Positions 17,612 to 25,554 of a stretch of DNA of 64,000 bases are shown here, piece by piece. The stretch comes from Croceibacterium mercuriale (lineage in GTDB: Bacteria > Pseudomonadota > Alphaproteobacteria > Sphingomonadales > Sphingomonadaceae), in assembly GCF_000802385.1 (NCBI RefSeq), contig NZ_JTDN01000001.1, positions 1,123,501 through 1,187,500 on the forward strand. Direction: 5' to 3'. Position numbers and translations under genes: made by a program. The notes beneath the pieces were generated by a model, which was given only the letters and a program-made list of their open reading frames with translations, was not told where the DNA came from and ran no database searches. Numbering within the stretch: the first letter of the stretch is position 1; every line of letters begins with the position of its first letter.

Positions 17612-17632
17612 GTCCCCTTGTCGGAACGTCGC

Positions 17633-17905
17633 CTAGTTCACGGCTTCCTTCGCCGCGTCGCCGATCTGCCCTGCGGCTTCGCCCACTTCCCCGGCCGCAT
17701 TTGCAATCGCGTTGTCCTTGGCGGCTTCGGCGCTGCCAAAGGTCGAAAACGCCCAGACGGCGATGGCAGCAATCAGCAGCAATGCGATCACGCCAAACAG
17801 CGCTGTGCCGTTGGACCGGCGCGACGGACCTTCCGTGATGATAGTCGTGTGCGTGTGGCTGGCGCCTTCCGGCGTCTCGGTGGTGACGATGCGTTCATCG
17901 GCCAT
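17633..17905 (-). CDS. Small membrane protein, function unknown
   Basis: 90 residues: a polar Thr/Glu-rich N-terminus, one membrane span (about 36-54, ALFGVIALLLIAAIAVWAF) and an Ala/Gly-rich amphipathic tail (KDNAIANAAGEVGEAAGQIG) like those of stress-linked small membrane proteins. I do not recognise a named family. A GGGAGA-type ribosome-binding sequence precedes the ATG. Convergent with the DUF475 gene. Confidence 0.7.
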   Translation of the reverse strand: MADERIVTTETPEGASHTHTTIITEGPSRRSNGTALFGVIALLLIAAIAVWAFSTFGSAEAAKDNAIANAAGEVGEAAGQIGDAAKEAVN

Positions 17906-18209
17906 GGCAGATCTCCCTTGCTGTTATTGCTGGGAGACAGCGCACGATGCTCGCCATTCGTTCCGTCCGCCTGGCGACGCACCGCCGCCGCCACCGCCAC
18001 CGTAATCGCGAACACCGAACATCCATACGCCAGTAGGCGTCCAGCCTGCTGGCGAGCATGTCCTCTTGCAGAAGGATCTTGCCTGCGAATGGGTGGAGAC
18101 GGCGCACGAAAACGGCGAATGCAGGATCTTCGCGATCGTGCAGCAGGCGGTTGGCCATACTTTCTGAAGGATGGCGTCGGGCCGACAGCGATGGCGGCCG
18201 ACTTGCAGG
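17906..18209. other. 304-bp intergenic region without a recognised gene
   Basis: Lies between the small membrane protein gene and tRNA-Leu, both on the minus strand. Open frames here cross the tRNA and show no protein-like features. It contains a short GCCGCC/ACCGCC tandem run near 17988-18001. No promoter called. Confidence 0.5.
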
Positions 18210-18293
18210 TGGTGCCCCTGGCCAGACTCGAACTGGCACTCCAAAGGAACTCGATTTTGAGTCGAGCGCGTCTACCAATTCCACCACAGGGGC
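18210..18293 (-). tRNA. tRNA-Leu(CAA)
   Basis: Reads 5' to 3' on the minus strand from 18293. Acceptor GCCCCTG pairs with CAGGGGC; D-arm with GGTAGA; anticodon stem-loop CTCGA-CTCAAAA-TCGAG gives anticodon CAA (codon UUG); long variable arm TTCCTTTGGAG as expected for leucine; T-arm GCCAG-TTCGAGT-CTGGC; discriminator A and an encoded CCA at 18212-18210. Confidence 0.95.
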
Positions 18294-18309
18294 ATGCCGG
18301 ACCGGGCGG

Positions 18310-18338
18310 CGCTTAGCGGGCCGACGCGATCCGGGCAA
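18310..18338 (-). promoter_or_regulatory. Likely promoter of tRNA-Leu
   Basis: On the minus strand TTGCCC (18338-18333), 17 bp, TAAGCG (18315-18310), placing the start about 10 bases before the mature tRNA 5' end. The -35 and spacing fit a sigma-70 promoter; the -10 is weak. Confidence 0.45.
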
Positions 18339-18344
18339 GTGGGT

Positions 18345-19166
18345 CTAGTCGCGCAGGGCGCCAGCAAGCAGCTTGTGCACACGCGAGTGCAGCGGATCGT
18401 TGCCGGCCAGCACCTGATCGGCACAGATCGGCAGCGAACGGCCGCGATAATCGGTCACGAACCCGCCCGCTTCCCGCACCAGCAGGCAACCCGCGGCGGA
18501 GTCCCACAGGCTCAGCCCGCTTTCCCAGAACCCGTCGAAACGACCAGCGGCCACCCAGGCAAGGTCCAGCGCGGCGGAACCGAGGCGGCGAATGCCGGCG
18601 ACCTCCGGTCCCACGGCACCGAAGATGCGGCTCCATTCGACAAAATCGCCGTGGCCGGAAAACGGCGTGCCGGTGGCGATCAGCGCCTCCGACAGCTGGC
18701 GGCGGGCGGACACGCGCAGGCGCCCGTCATGCAACCATGCGCCACGGCTCCTTTCCGCCCAGAAGCTTTCATCAGTGATCGGCTGGTAGACCAGGCCGGC
18801 AGTAACCTCGCCCCACCCGCTGCCGTCCAGCTTCGGCTCCTGTACCGCGATGCTGATCGCGAAATGCGGGATGCCGTGCAGGAAGTTGCTGGTGCCATCC
18901 AGCGGATCGATGATCCAGCGGGGCAGTCGCGGATCGCCCTCGATCTCGCCCGCTTCCTCCATCAGGAAGCCCCAGTCCGGCCGCGCTGCGCGCAACTCGT
19001 CCCACAGCGTCCGTTCGGACTGCCGGTCCGCGCGGCTGACGAAATCCGCCGGCCCCTTGCGGCTCACCTGCAGATGCTCGATCTCGCCGAAGTCACGCCG
19101 CAGCTTGCCGCCCGCCTTGCGCGCGGCACGCTCCATTACCCGGATCAGGCCTGTGATAGCTGCCAT
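18345..19166 (-). CDS. Inositol monophosphatase family protein
   Basis: 273-residue Mg-dependent, Li-sensitive-type phosphatase. Metal ligands by motif: E70/E71 in FLMEEAGE, D87 and D90 in WIIDPLDGTSNFLHG, and the late Asp in LWDSAAGCLLVREAGG. Members dephosphorylate inositol phosphates, histidinol phosphate or PAP, and SuhB also acts in rRNA transcription; sequence alone does not choose. It follows efp by 6 bp on the same strand, an arrangement seen in other sphingomonads as far as I recall. Confidence 0.9.
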   Translation of the reverse strand: MAAITGLIRVMERAARKAGGKLRRDFGEIEHLQVSRKGPADFVSRADRQSERTLWDELRAARPDWGFLMEEAGEIEGDPRLPRWIIDPLDGTSNFLHGIPHFAISIAVQEPKLDGSGWGEVTAGLVYQPITDESFWAERSRGAWLHDGRLRVSARRQLSEALIATGTPFSGHGDFVEWSRIFGAVGPEVAGIRRLGSAALDLAWVAAGRFDGFWESGLSLWDSAAGCLLVREAGGFVTDYRGRSLPICADQVLAGNDPLHSRVHKLLAGALRD

Positions 19167-19172
19167 GACGCG

Positions 19173-19736
19173 TCAGCCGGCCTTCCCGACATAGGCCCGT
19201 TCGTACACATCCACCACGATGCGCGTGCCGCTGCCGATATGTGGCGGCACCATCACGCGCACGCCATTGTCCAGCATGGCGGGCTTGTAGCTGGAGGAGG
19301 CGGTCTGCCCCTTCACCACGGCGTCCGCCTCGACAATGGTCGCCTCGACCGTATCGGGCAGCTGCACGCTGATGGGCTTTTCCTCCCACAGCTCCAGCGA
19401 CACTTCCATGCCATCCTGCAGGAAGGCCGCGGCATCGCCGAGCAAGTCGGCCGGCAGGTTGATCTGCTCGTACGTGTCCTTGTCCATGAACACCAGCATG
19501 TCGCCCTCGGCATACAGGTACTGGAAATCCTTGGTGTCCAGCCGCACGCGCTCGATCGTGTCGGCGCTGCGGAAGCGGACATTGGTCTTGCGGCCATCCT
19601 GCAGGTTCTTCATCTCGACCTGCATGTAGGCGCCGCCCTTCCCCGGCTGCGTGTGCTGGATCTTGGCGACCTTCCAGATGCCGCCTTCATATTCCAGAAT
19701 GTTGCCGGGGCGAATGTCCACGCCGCTGATCTTCAT
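19173..19736 (-). CDS. efp: Translation elongation factor P
   Basis: 187-residue, three-domain tRNA-shaped protein that helps ribosomes form Pro-Pro bonds. The tip loop TQPGKGGAY carries Lys33, the position that is beta-lysylated by EpmA in enterobacteria; no epmA or epmB is nearby, so the modification state here is unknown. The C-terminal OB domain ([19 protein letters not shown]) is intact. Transcribed with the inositol phosphatase gene downstream; diverges from a small secreted protein gene. Confidence 0.96.
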   Translation of the reverse strand: MKISGVDIRPGNILEYEGGIWKVAKIQHTQPGKGGAYMQVEMKNLQDGRKTNVRFRSADTIERVRLDTKDFQYLYAEGDMLVFMDKDTYEQINLPADLLGDAAAFLQDGMEVSLELWEEKPISVQLPDTVEATIVEADAVVKGQTASSSYKPAMLDNGVRVMVPPHIGSGTRIVVDVYERAYVGKAG

Positions 19737-19832
19737 CGCTGTACATGCCTTCGAAGGATGGGAAACAGCTGCGCGCCGTAGCGGGTGCTGACTTGCATGG
19801 CAATGCGGGGCATGGCTCGCTATGTTACCGCA

Positions 19833-20243
19833 ATGACTAAGCGATTGCGATCACGCGCGCGCAGCGTCGGCGCGGCCTGCGCGGCGCTGGTGCTGCTGGC
19901 ACCTGCGGCGCAGGGACAGGACATCTCGCCCCAGGCGGACCGGCTGCCGCCGCATCGCGGCGGGATCGGCGTCATGCCGCAGGGCCTGTATGTCTGCGAG
20001 CTGCCGGACGGAAGCGCATCCTCCCGCGGCGTGGTGCAGCCCGGCACCAGCTTCCGCATCACCAGCGCCTCCCGCTACATCTCCGACCAGGGCACCGGCA
20101 CCTATCTGCGTCGCGGTGACACCATGGTCCTGTCCAGCGGCCCGCGCGCCGGCGAGCAGTACCAGATCGTCGGAGACGGCTTCGTGCGCAGGCTGGAGAA
20201 CGGCAACCCCGGCCGCCTGCGCTGCCTGCACCGCGCGCGCTGA
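19833..20243 (+). CDS. Small secreted protein, function unknown
   Basis: 136 residues with a clear signal peptide (basic [11 protein letters not shown], hydrophobic core [10 protein letters not shown], likely cleavage after AQG). The mature part is compact and contains two Cys that may pair. I do not recognise a named domain. ATG at 19833 is preferred because the basic n-region follows directly; ATGs at 19785 and 19812 are possible. Confidence 0.65.
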   Translation: MTKRLRSRARSVGAACAALVLLAPAAQGQDISPQADRLPPHRGGIGVMPQGLYVCELPDGSASSRGVVQPGTSFRITSASRYISDQGTGTYLRRGDTMVLSSGPRAGEQYQIVGDGFVRRLENGNPGRLRCLHRAR

Positions 20244-20284
20244 TCCGGCCGCCGGCGGTTCCGGCCTGCGCGGACAGGCTGACC

Positions 20285-20309
20285 GGAACATCCGCCCACA
20301 AGCTCGGTT
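20285..20309 (+). promoter_or_regulatory. EcfG-like promoter (one mismatch)
   Basis: GGAAC (20285-20289), 16 bp, GGTT (20306-20309), one base from GGAAC-N16-CGTT and with the same GGTT variant as the site at 14094. It lies 28 bp before the start of the acidic small-protein gene. Tentative. Confidence 0.35.
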
Positions 20310-20337
20310 TGCTCGATGGTAAAATGGAGGAGCGACC

Positions 20338-20601
20338 ATGACACGAGCAAACTTCGACACGCCGGACGGCGAAGACATCGACATCGACTCGGACGATGTG
20401 ACTCACCTGTCGCTGGGGCAGGACGAAGGCACCACCGTAATCGAACTGGAAGATGGCAGCGAGGTGGTGGTCGTCGCGACTCAACTCGAGGTCGCGGCAG
20501 AGCTCGGCCTCAACCCGCTCGACTATGTCGATCCCGAGGATGACGACGAATCGCTCGAAGACCTTGTCGACAAGCCGCTGGACGATGAGGATGTGGCATG
20601 A
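20338..20601 (+). CDS. Small acidic protein, function unknown
   Basis: 87 residues, strongly acidic (runs such as GEDIDIDSDDV and EDDDESLEDL) and without hydrophobic segments or Cys, so probably soluble and cytoplasmic. A good Shine-Dalgarno (TGGAGGAG) stands six bases before the ATG. No family recognised; possibly a stress-related protein if the EcfG-like site upstream is real. Confidence 0.6.
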   Translation: MTRANFDTPDGEDIDIDSDDVTHLSLGQDEGTTVIELEDGSEVVVVATQLEVAAELGLNPLDYVDPEDDDESLEDLVDKPLDDEDVA

Positions 20602-20919
20602 TCGACCGCCGCTCAAGGTCAGTCACCATCACCTGACTGGATGGCGATACGGCCGCGAGCAGCCAGTCGGCCGCCACCGCCCCCCTAACCTCGCCCGGAC
20701 TTGATTCGGAGTTCCGTTGCTCACTCGGCCCATCCATCGTTCCCATCACCAATGGGAGCGGGGACCGTTCGCGAAGCAAATGGCCGAAAATATGGCGCGA
20801 CAGCCGACGCTCCTGGAGGCCCACAGGCCGCCGAACGTGCATGCGATTGTTGAAGGTGTTGCACGATGCCCCCCCCCACCAGCCTGCGGCCCTCCCCTTC
20901 CCATACTGCGCATGACGAG

Positions 20920-20958
20920 AACTGAACGTCCGCAATGGGGGAAAACGGACGTTCAGTT
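20920..20958. repeat. Perfect 13-bp inverted repeat
   Basis: AACTGAACGTCCG (20920-20932) and CGGACGTTCAGTT (20946-20958) around a 13-nt loop that is G- then A-rich. Not followed by a T run on either strand. Similar ACGTCCGC-type words are scattered in intergenic DNA of sphingomonads as I recall, so this may be a copy of a dispersed palindromic repeat. Confidence 0.75.
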
Positions 20959-20974
20959 GATCACCTGAATAAAC

Positions 20975-21220
20975 TTACTCGCGCTGCTTCGATACAGTGT
21001 CATGTCGGCGAGCACGACCCGGCAAAGACCTGACCTCATGGAAGAGCAACAATCCGGCCCAGACGAACCCGGGACCGGCGAGCGCAATACCGACGATCCA
21101 CCTCCAGGGGCTGGGAAGATTGAAGAAGAACAGGATCGGGAACAGCAGAGACAGACCGACAAGAAGGGGCCAAAATGTATCAAGCTGGTCAGGGGCATCG
21201 TATAAACCGCCGCTGTACAT
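20975..21220 (-). CDS. Possible small two-span membrane protein
   Basis: 81 residues if started at ATG 21220 (MYSGGLYDAP). Two hydrophobic segments (FWPLLVGLSLLFPILFFF and WRWIVGIALAGPGFVWAGLL) are separated by a short Pro-containing turn, and the tail is basic. The composition looks like a genuine membrane protein rather than chance. Upstream GTG codons at 21229 and 21262 are alternatives, and there is no clear ribosome-binding site. Family unknown. Confidence 0.45.
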   Translation of the reverse strand: MYSGGLYDAPDQLDTFWPLLVGLSLLFPILFFFNLPSPWRWIVGIALAGPGFVWAGLLLFHEVRSLPGRARRHDTVSKQRE

Positions 21221-21262
21221 GCCAGCCACATGGCGAGAATAGCGCCGGAGAAGCCACCTCAC

Positions 21263-21516
21263 AGATCACAACCCTCAATCACAGCGTGATGGCGTCGGGA
21301 TTTGAACGCGTCGGTTGCTAAGCCACGGTTGATCATCAGCGGAATCTGAACGATGCGGCTACTGGCCGCAATGGGGACGCGAGCTGCCAGTCCGCTTACG
21401 GGAAGAATCAGCTGCTCAGCCAACGACCGAAGAGGGTGGACAGCGGACTGGCGGCTTTCAGGAGACCGCAGGCGATAGCTGCCGTCCCGAAAACGATGGT
21501 GTGGCGAGAAGGACCC
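21263..21516. other. Non-coding stretch with an imperfect long inverted repeat
   Basis: No convincing gene. GCCAGTCCGCT (21386-21396) is repeated inverted as AGCGGACTGGC (21442-21452) with a 45-nt loop. A word resembling a tRNA T-arm (GGGATTTGAACGC near 21297) does not fold into a tRNA. Confidence 0.6.
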
Positions 21517-22110
21517 TCAACTGAAACCTTGATCCTTCAGCAGAGCGGTCAGCTCCATGTCTGAGCAGCCCTCAAGATTGAGCAACGCCTGATATGGATC
21601 ACCATGAAGACCAAGGACGGCCGCAAATGCCGGCTCGGTTTTCATGCCCTTGTTACGCCACGCCATCACTGCGGCACGAAAGATCTCGCCACCGAGCGTC
21701 AGCAGCCTTTGTTCCACAAGAAAGTGCCGCCATCCATACTGCTCGAGAATGGGAGACGCTTGGCCAAATAGCTCGATGGTCCAGCCGGCGGCGGAAAAAC
21801 TGGCGACGACGGGTCGATCAAGCTTGATCTTCTGCCACATGCGGAACTTCGCCTGCGTGCCAAAGGTGTTCCATACGACGCAGGTGAAGGCGTCCGCATC
21901 GGGGGCGAAGCAAACAACATCTATATCGCTCGTTGGAAGATCCAGACCCAGTGGCGGCGTGCCGACGACATGGGGATAGAACTCAGCCAGCTTCGGCAAA
22001 ACTCCCGTTCGTTCGAGCGCCTCCAGATAGTGCGACCTATCCATCAGGCCTTGGTAGGACGGGTATCCCGGGTCTGCAAAGGAAGACACCGGCTGATGGG
22101 CGTCACGCAA
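21517..22110 (-). CDS. DUF4269 domain-containing protein (nucleotidyltransferase-like)
   Basis: 197 residues if the TTG at 22110 is used, or 175 from ATG 22044 (MDRSHYLEAL). The N-terminal DPGYPSYQGL segment aligns in type with the start of other DUF4269 proteins, which favours the longer form. The core PHVVGTPPLGLDLPTSDIDVVC contains the GT...SDID pattern of a minimal nucleotidyltransferase fold, so nucleotide transfer is a plausible but untested activity. It stands alone in a gene-poor patch, which suggests horizontal acquisition. Confidence 0.78.
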   Translation of the reverse strand: MRDAHQPVSSFADPGYPSYQGLMDRSHYLEALERTGVLPKLAEFYPHVVGTPPLGLDLPTSDIDVVCFAPDADAFTCVVWNTFGTQAKFRMWQKIKLDRPVVASFSAAGWTIELFGQASPILEQYGWRHFLVEQRLLTLGGEIFRAAVMAWRNKGMKTEPAFAAVLGLHGDPYQALLNLEGCSDMELTALLKDQGFS

Positions 22111-22603
22111 AGGAACCGCTAGCGGGAAAAAACCCGCGGCGGGTCGGCAGGGTCGGCTTTCTCAATATCTGTTCCCGGATTGCTCTTTCCCGAAATGACC
22201 CTCGGAGATGGAGAAACGGGAAAAGGTCGCGCTGAACGAACGGCCGCTTGCGGTGGGTCTGGTTTCCCAACTTGAACTGCCATGTTGGGGGCGAAAGCTG
22301 ACCTCCCCCCCCCCCCCCCCCCGGAGGAGGGGCACCACGCGCAGGGCGCTGAAGGGCACGCCCTGGACTCAAGAGCTTTCCGTCAAGCGAAAGAAGAGGC
22401 GGCACGTGCCCTCCACCATGCTGCGCACGGTCCCTGTTCCCGTGCCGGCGAGATCTGAAATAGGCAATGAGCGAAAGCTGCCATCTCACATCTGGTGCAG
22501 GCGTTTGCATCGCTCCGGACTGTCTCGCATGACGCACTCGCCAGCATGATGCTCTGGCGATCTACGCAGACATGACGGGGCTTCCCGAACCCACCCCATC
22601 GAC
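22111..22603. other. 493-bp non-coding patch with decayed repeat words
   Basis: No protein-like frame. The 10-mer GCGAAAGCTG occurs at 22291-22300 and 22471-22480, and an 18-C tract lies at 22305-22322. Together with 20602-21516 this forms a gene-poor island between efp-side core genes and the cell-wall operon. Confidence 0.6.
22305..22322. repeat. Homopolymer tract of 18 C
   Basis: Unbroken run of 18 C on the plus strand, followed by GGAGGAGG. Long homopolymers slip readily in replication and in sequencing, so the exact length is unreliable. About 195 bp upstream of the DUF4269 start. Confidence 0.9.
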
Positions 22604-23215
22604 TCAGCTACCGGTCAGCACCGGATATGGGTTGATGGCTCGCGCCGGCTCCCACCATTCGGCACCGGGCGAGGTGCGCAGGATGGCGAAGTGCAGATGC
22701 GGCGCGCCGGCATCGGCATTGCCGGTGGTGCCCACAGTGCCCAGCACCTGCCCGGTCCGCACCTGTTGCCCTTCGGCCAGGCCGGGTGCGTACGCCTGCA
22801 GATGCGCGTAATACAGCAATGTGCGCCCATCAGCCGCACGGGCATAGATTGTCAGTCCGCCGGCCTCGCTGGTGAACAGCTTCTCCACTCTGCCGCTCGT
22901 TGCGGCCAGCACCGGGGTGCCAGCCGGCGCCATGATGTCGAGCGCTTCGTGCGTGCGCTCCTCATCCTGCGCCGCGCCACGGGGATCATCGAACGTGTCG
23001 ACCAGATCCGGGGCGGCAACACCCTGCACCGGAACCGTCCAGCTACCCGGTGCCGGAACGAACCGGCTGCCCTGCGGCCTGGCACGAGCGGGTTCGCCCG
23101 TGCCCTCCTGCACCGTTGACGGCTGGGCCATCCAGCCGCCCCCGACCACGATCCACGCCGCGCTGGTCAGCGTGGCCGTGATGACGATCGTCGACAGCCG
23201 GTCGCGGATCCCCAC
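22604..23215 (-). CDS. M23 family metallopeptidase (LytM-type)
   Basis: 203 residues with an N-terminal membrane anchor (about 8-27) and a periplasmic LytM domain. Zn ligands by motif: H89 and D93 in HEALD, and H173/H175 in PHLHF; H138 in YAHLQ is also in the active site, so it looks catalytically complete. Such enzymes cut peptidoglycan cross-bridges or regulate amidases. Its start is 4 bp past the L,D-transpeptidase stop, so the two are cotranscribed. Confidence 0.92.
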   Translation of the reverse strand: MGIRDRLSTIVITATLTSAAWIVVGGGWMAQPSTVQEGTGEPARARPQGSRFVPAPGSWTVPVQGVAAPDLVDTFDDPRGAAQDEERTHEALDIMAPAGTPVLAATSGRVEKLFTSEAGGLTIYARAADGRTLLYYAHLQAYAPGLAEGQQVRTGQVLGTVGTTGNADAGAPHLHFAILRTSPGAEWWEPARAINPYPVLTGS

Positions 23216-23219
23216 TGCG

Positions 23220-24410
23220 TCAGGCCTCGAAAATGACCCTGGTCGAACCCGTCACCATCTGCGCCAACCGGGCCGCATCCCAGTTCGTCAGCCGGACGCA
23301 GCCATGGCTCTCGGTCCGGCCGATCGTGGACGGATTGGGCGTGCCGTGGATGCCGTAATGGTCCTTGCTCAGGTCGATCCACACCACGCCGACCGGTCCG
23401 TTCGGTCCCGGTGGCAGCCTTTGCGCTTCGTCGGACGGGTCCGCATCGTGGAACAGGTCCGGGTCATAGGCATAATCCGGATTGTAGGCCTTCCCCTTGA
23501 TGTCCCACTCGCCCAGCGGCAGCGGATCGTGTTCGGATCCGGTCGTCACGGTGAACATCGCGATCAGCTTGTCCTGCGCGTCATAGGCCTTCAGCCAGCC
23601 GCCGGATTTGTCCACCACGACACGCGCGGCCTCCGGCTGCTCGCTGCCGACGCCCAGGCTGGACAGGGTCGCCAACCAGTCCTTGTTCTCCACATTTGCC
23701 GCGACGATCCGGTCGGCGCCGACATTGGGCACGCGGATCTCCTGGCCGACCCGGAAGGCCGGGCGCGGCGGCAAGGAATTGCGCGGGGTCCCGGCGCTTG
23801 CCGTCGGGGTCGGTGCCGGTGCAACCTTGTTGGCCGGGCCGGCCGGGCGACCATTGGGGTTGAGCTGGTACAGCACCTCCACTGTCGTGTGGAACCGCTC
23901 CGCCAGGGCCTCGTCCAGGCTTTCGTAGCCGAGATGCTGCAGCTTGGCCTGATCGGCATAGTCCTCCGGAAGCGGCCGGTACTGGCCCTGCCCCCAGTTC
24001 TCGGGAATGGTCACCACGCGGGTGGCCGGGATGTTGCTCCACCGCATCAGCGCCGCACGGGTCGGCTGGTCCAGCTCGCCGCTGGTGCCCAGACTGTTGG
24101 CTTCCTGGAAGCCCGTCAGCGCGTTGGTGGTGGAAATGCCCATCTTGCCGTCGACCACGCCCGGGGCGAAGCCCAGCCGCTCCAGCACCACCTGCGCCTG
24201 CATCAGCGGACGGGCCTCGATATCGGCCGTGTCCACATCGGCCTGGGCACCCTGCGCCGGATCGCTGGAGGCCATCGCATCGGCGCCACCCTGCTCCACC
24301 GCCTCGGCGGTGCTGGCAGGGGTATCCTGCCCGTCCGAGCCGTTGAAACCGCAGCCGGCCGCCGCCAGCGTGATGGCGAGCAAAGGCGCGGTAATGGTCA
24401 ATTTGCGCAT
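23220..24410 (-). CDS. L,D-transpeptidase (YkuD) lipoprotein with peptidoglycan-binding domain
   Basis: 396 residues: lipoprotein signal with Cys20 (TLAAAGC), a peptidoglycan-binding type 1 segment around residues 60-115 (AQVVLERLGFAPGVVDGKMG), a LysM-like stretch in the middle, and a C-terminal YkuD domain with SHGC (368-371), Cys371 being the nucleophile. It would make 3-3 cross-links or attach proteins to the wall. ATG 24410 has AGGGAGA upstream; a longer frame to 24533 overlaps thiE. Followed by the M23 peptidase gene. Confidence 0.94.
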   Translation of the reverse strand: MRKLTITAPLLAITLAAAGCGFNGSDGQDTPASTAEAVEQGGADAMASSDPAQGAQADVDTADIEARPLMQAQVVLERLGFAPGVVDGKMGISTTNALTGFQEANSLGTSGELDQPTRAALMRWSNIPATRVVTIPENWGQGQYRPLPEDYADQAKLQHLGYESLDEALAERFHTTVEVLYQLNPNGRPAGPANKVAPAPTPTASAGTPRNSLPPRPAFRVGQEIRVPNVGADRIVAANVENKDWLATLSSLGVGSEQPEAARVVVDKSGGWLKAYDAQDKLIAMFTVTTGSEHDPLPLGEWDIKGKAYNPDYAYDPDLFHDADPSDEAQRLPPGPNGPVGVVWIDLSKDHYGIHGTPNPSTIGRTESHGCVRLTNWDAARLAQMVTGSTRVIFEA

Positions 24411-24459
24411 GGTGTCTCCCTGTTCTGACAAGACAACAGCCACCTGCGCGATTGGCTCC

Positions 24460-25110
24460 CTAGTCGGGGCGGTCCTGGCGCACGGCCGCGGCAAAGGCCT
24501 GCACCGCGGCAGCCTCGTCCAGCCCGTCCACATTGGTCCACACGCTCGCGCTTACCGCCAGGAAATCGGTGCCGGCCTCCACCAGCGGGCGGCAATTGCC
24601 GGGCGTGATCCCGCCGATCGCGACGCAGGGGATCTCCATCAGGCCGTGCCACCATTCCAGCAGGTCCAGCTCGGGCCGGTGCTCGCTCGTCTTGGTGCTG
24701 CTGGGGTAGAACGATCCGAAGGCGATGTAATCCGCCCCTGCGTCACCCGCCTCCATGGCCAGATGGCGGCTGGCGTGACAGGTCACGCCGATCTGTGCCT
24801 CCGGCCCCAGCACGGCGCGTGCCTCCCGCGGGGAGCCGTCACCCTGCCCCAGATGCACGCCATCGGCGCCCAGGCGCTTCGCCAGGCTGACATCGTCATT
24901 GACGATGAAGGCCACGTCGCGCGCCGCGCAGATGGCCTGCAGCGGTTCGGCCGCCCGGGCGCAGGCATGCTGGTCCAGGCCCTTCAGGCGCAGCTGGAAC
25001 GCGGCCACCGGCATCGCCGGATCGGCCGCATCGATCGCCCGGGCCAGCCGGTCGGCAAACGCGCCGGATACATCGGCGGGAGAGATCAGGTAGAGTTGGC
25101 ATTGAGGCAT
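24460..25110 (-). CDS. thiE: Thiamine phosphate synthase
   Basis: 216-residue TIM-barrel enzyme that joins HMP pyrimidine diphosphate to HET thiazole phosphate. Family motifs: VNDDVSLAKRLGADGVHLGQGDGS, IGVTCHA, GADYIAFGSFYPSSTK (pyrophosphate-binding loop) and IPCVAIGGITPGN. No thiamine riboswitch or other thi gene is visible nearby. 49 bp upstream of the transpeptidase gene on the same strand. Confidence 0.93.
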   Translation of the reverse strand: MPQCQLYLISPADVSGAFADRLARAIDAADPAMPVAAFQLRLKGLDQHACARAAEPLQAICAARDVAFIVNDDVSLAKRLGADGVHLGQGDGSPREARAVLGPEAQIGVTCHASRHLAMEAGDAGADYIAFGSFYPSSTKTSEHRPELDLLEWWHGLMEIPCVAIGGITPGNCRPLVEAGTDFLAVSASVWTNVDGLDEAAAVQAFAAAVRQDRPD

Positions 25111-25170
25111 GGGTGCGCCTTACAGCGGCCATTCAGCCGCAGGCAAGCCGCGCATGATGATAGCCCGCCC

Positions 25171-25554
25171 ATGCGCCGCGCCCTCATCCCGCTCATCCTG
25201 CTCCTGTCCGCCTGCGCCACCACGCCGCAGCCGGAGGGCGAACGCCACCTTCCCGCCGCGGCGATCGGCCAGACGGTGATGGTCGACGGCCCGCAACTGA
25301 CGGTGGTGGAACTGCTGGAGGACAGCCGCTGCCCGGCCGATGTGCAATGCGTCCAGGCCGGGCGCGTGCGGGTGCGGGTCGCGGTGCATCTGGGAGCCGG
25401 CGACCGCACGCTGGACCTGACGCTGGGCGAGCCGGTTCAGGTGGCCGATGGCGCGCTGGAACTGGTGTCGGTGCAGCCGGATCGCACGGTCGCGGCGGAG
25501 GCGATCGCCCCCGCCGCGTACCGGTTCAGCTTCCGCTTCGATGGCGGATATTAG
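25171..25554 (+). CDS. Small lipoprotein, function unknown
   Basis: 127 residues with a lipobox (MRRALIPLILLLSAC, Cys15). The mature part is a single beta-rich domain with two Cys in DSRCPADVQCVQAGRVRV, a pattern seen in small secreted proteins of sphingomonads. The start was set by the lipoprotein signal; a longer frame runs back through thiE. Its TAG stop overlaps the aldolase TAA stop on the other strand (TTAG, 25551-25554). Confidence 0.78.
   Translation: MRRALIPLILLLSACATTPQPEGERHLPAAAIGQTVMVDGPQLTVVELLEDSRCPADVQCVQAGRVRVRVAVHLGAGDRTLDLTLGEPVQVADGALELVSVQPDRTVAAEAIAPAAYRFSFRFDGGY

Noticed and set aside
17964-18003. GCC/ACC-rich short tandem run as a microsatellite or CRISPR-like repeat
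   Set aside because: Only a few triplets, no spacer-repeat structure; ordinary GC-rich low complexity.
21287-21330. Possible tRNA remnant (T-arm-like GGATTTGAAC)
   Set aside because: The flanking bases do not pair into T, anticodon or acceptor stems on either strand.
22872-24428. 518-codon plus-strand frame
   Set aside because: Antisense to the M23 peptidase and L,D-transpeptidase genes, both with intact active sites.
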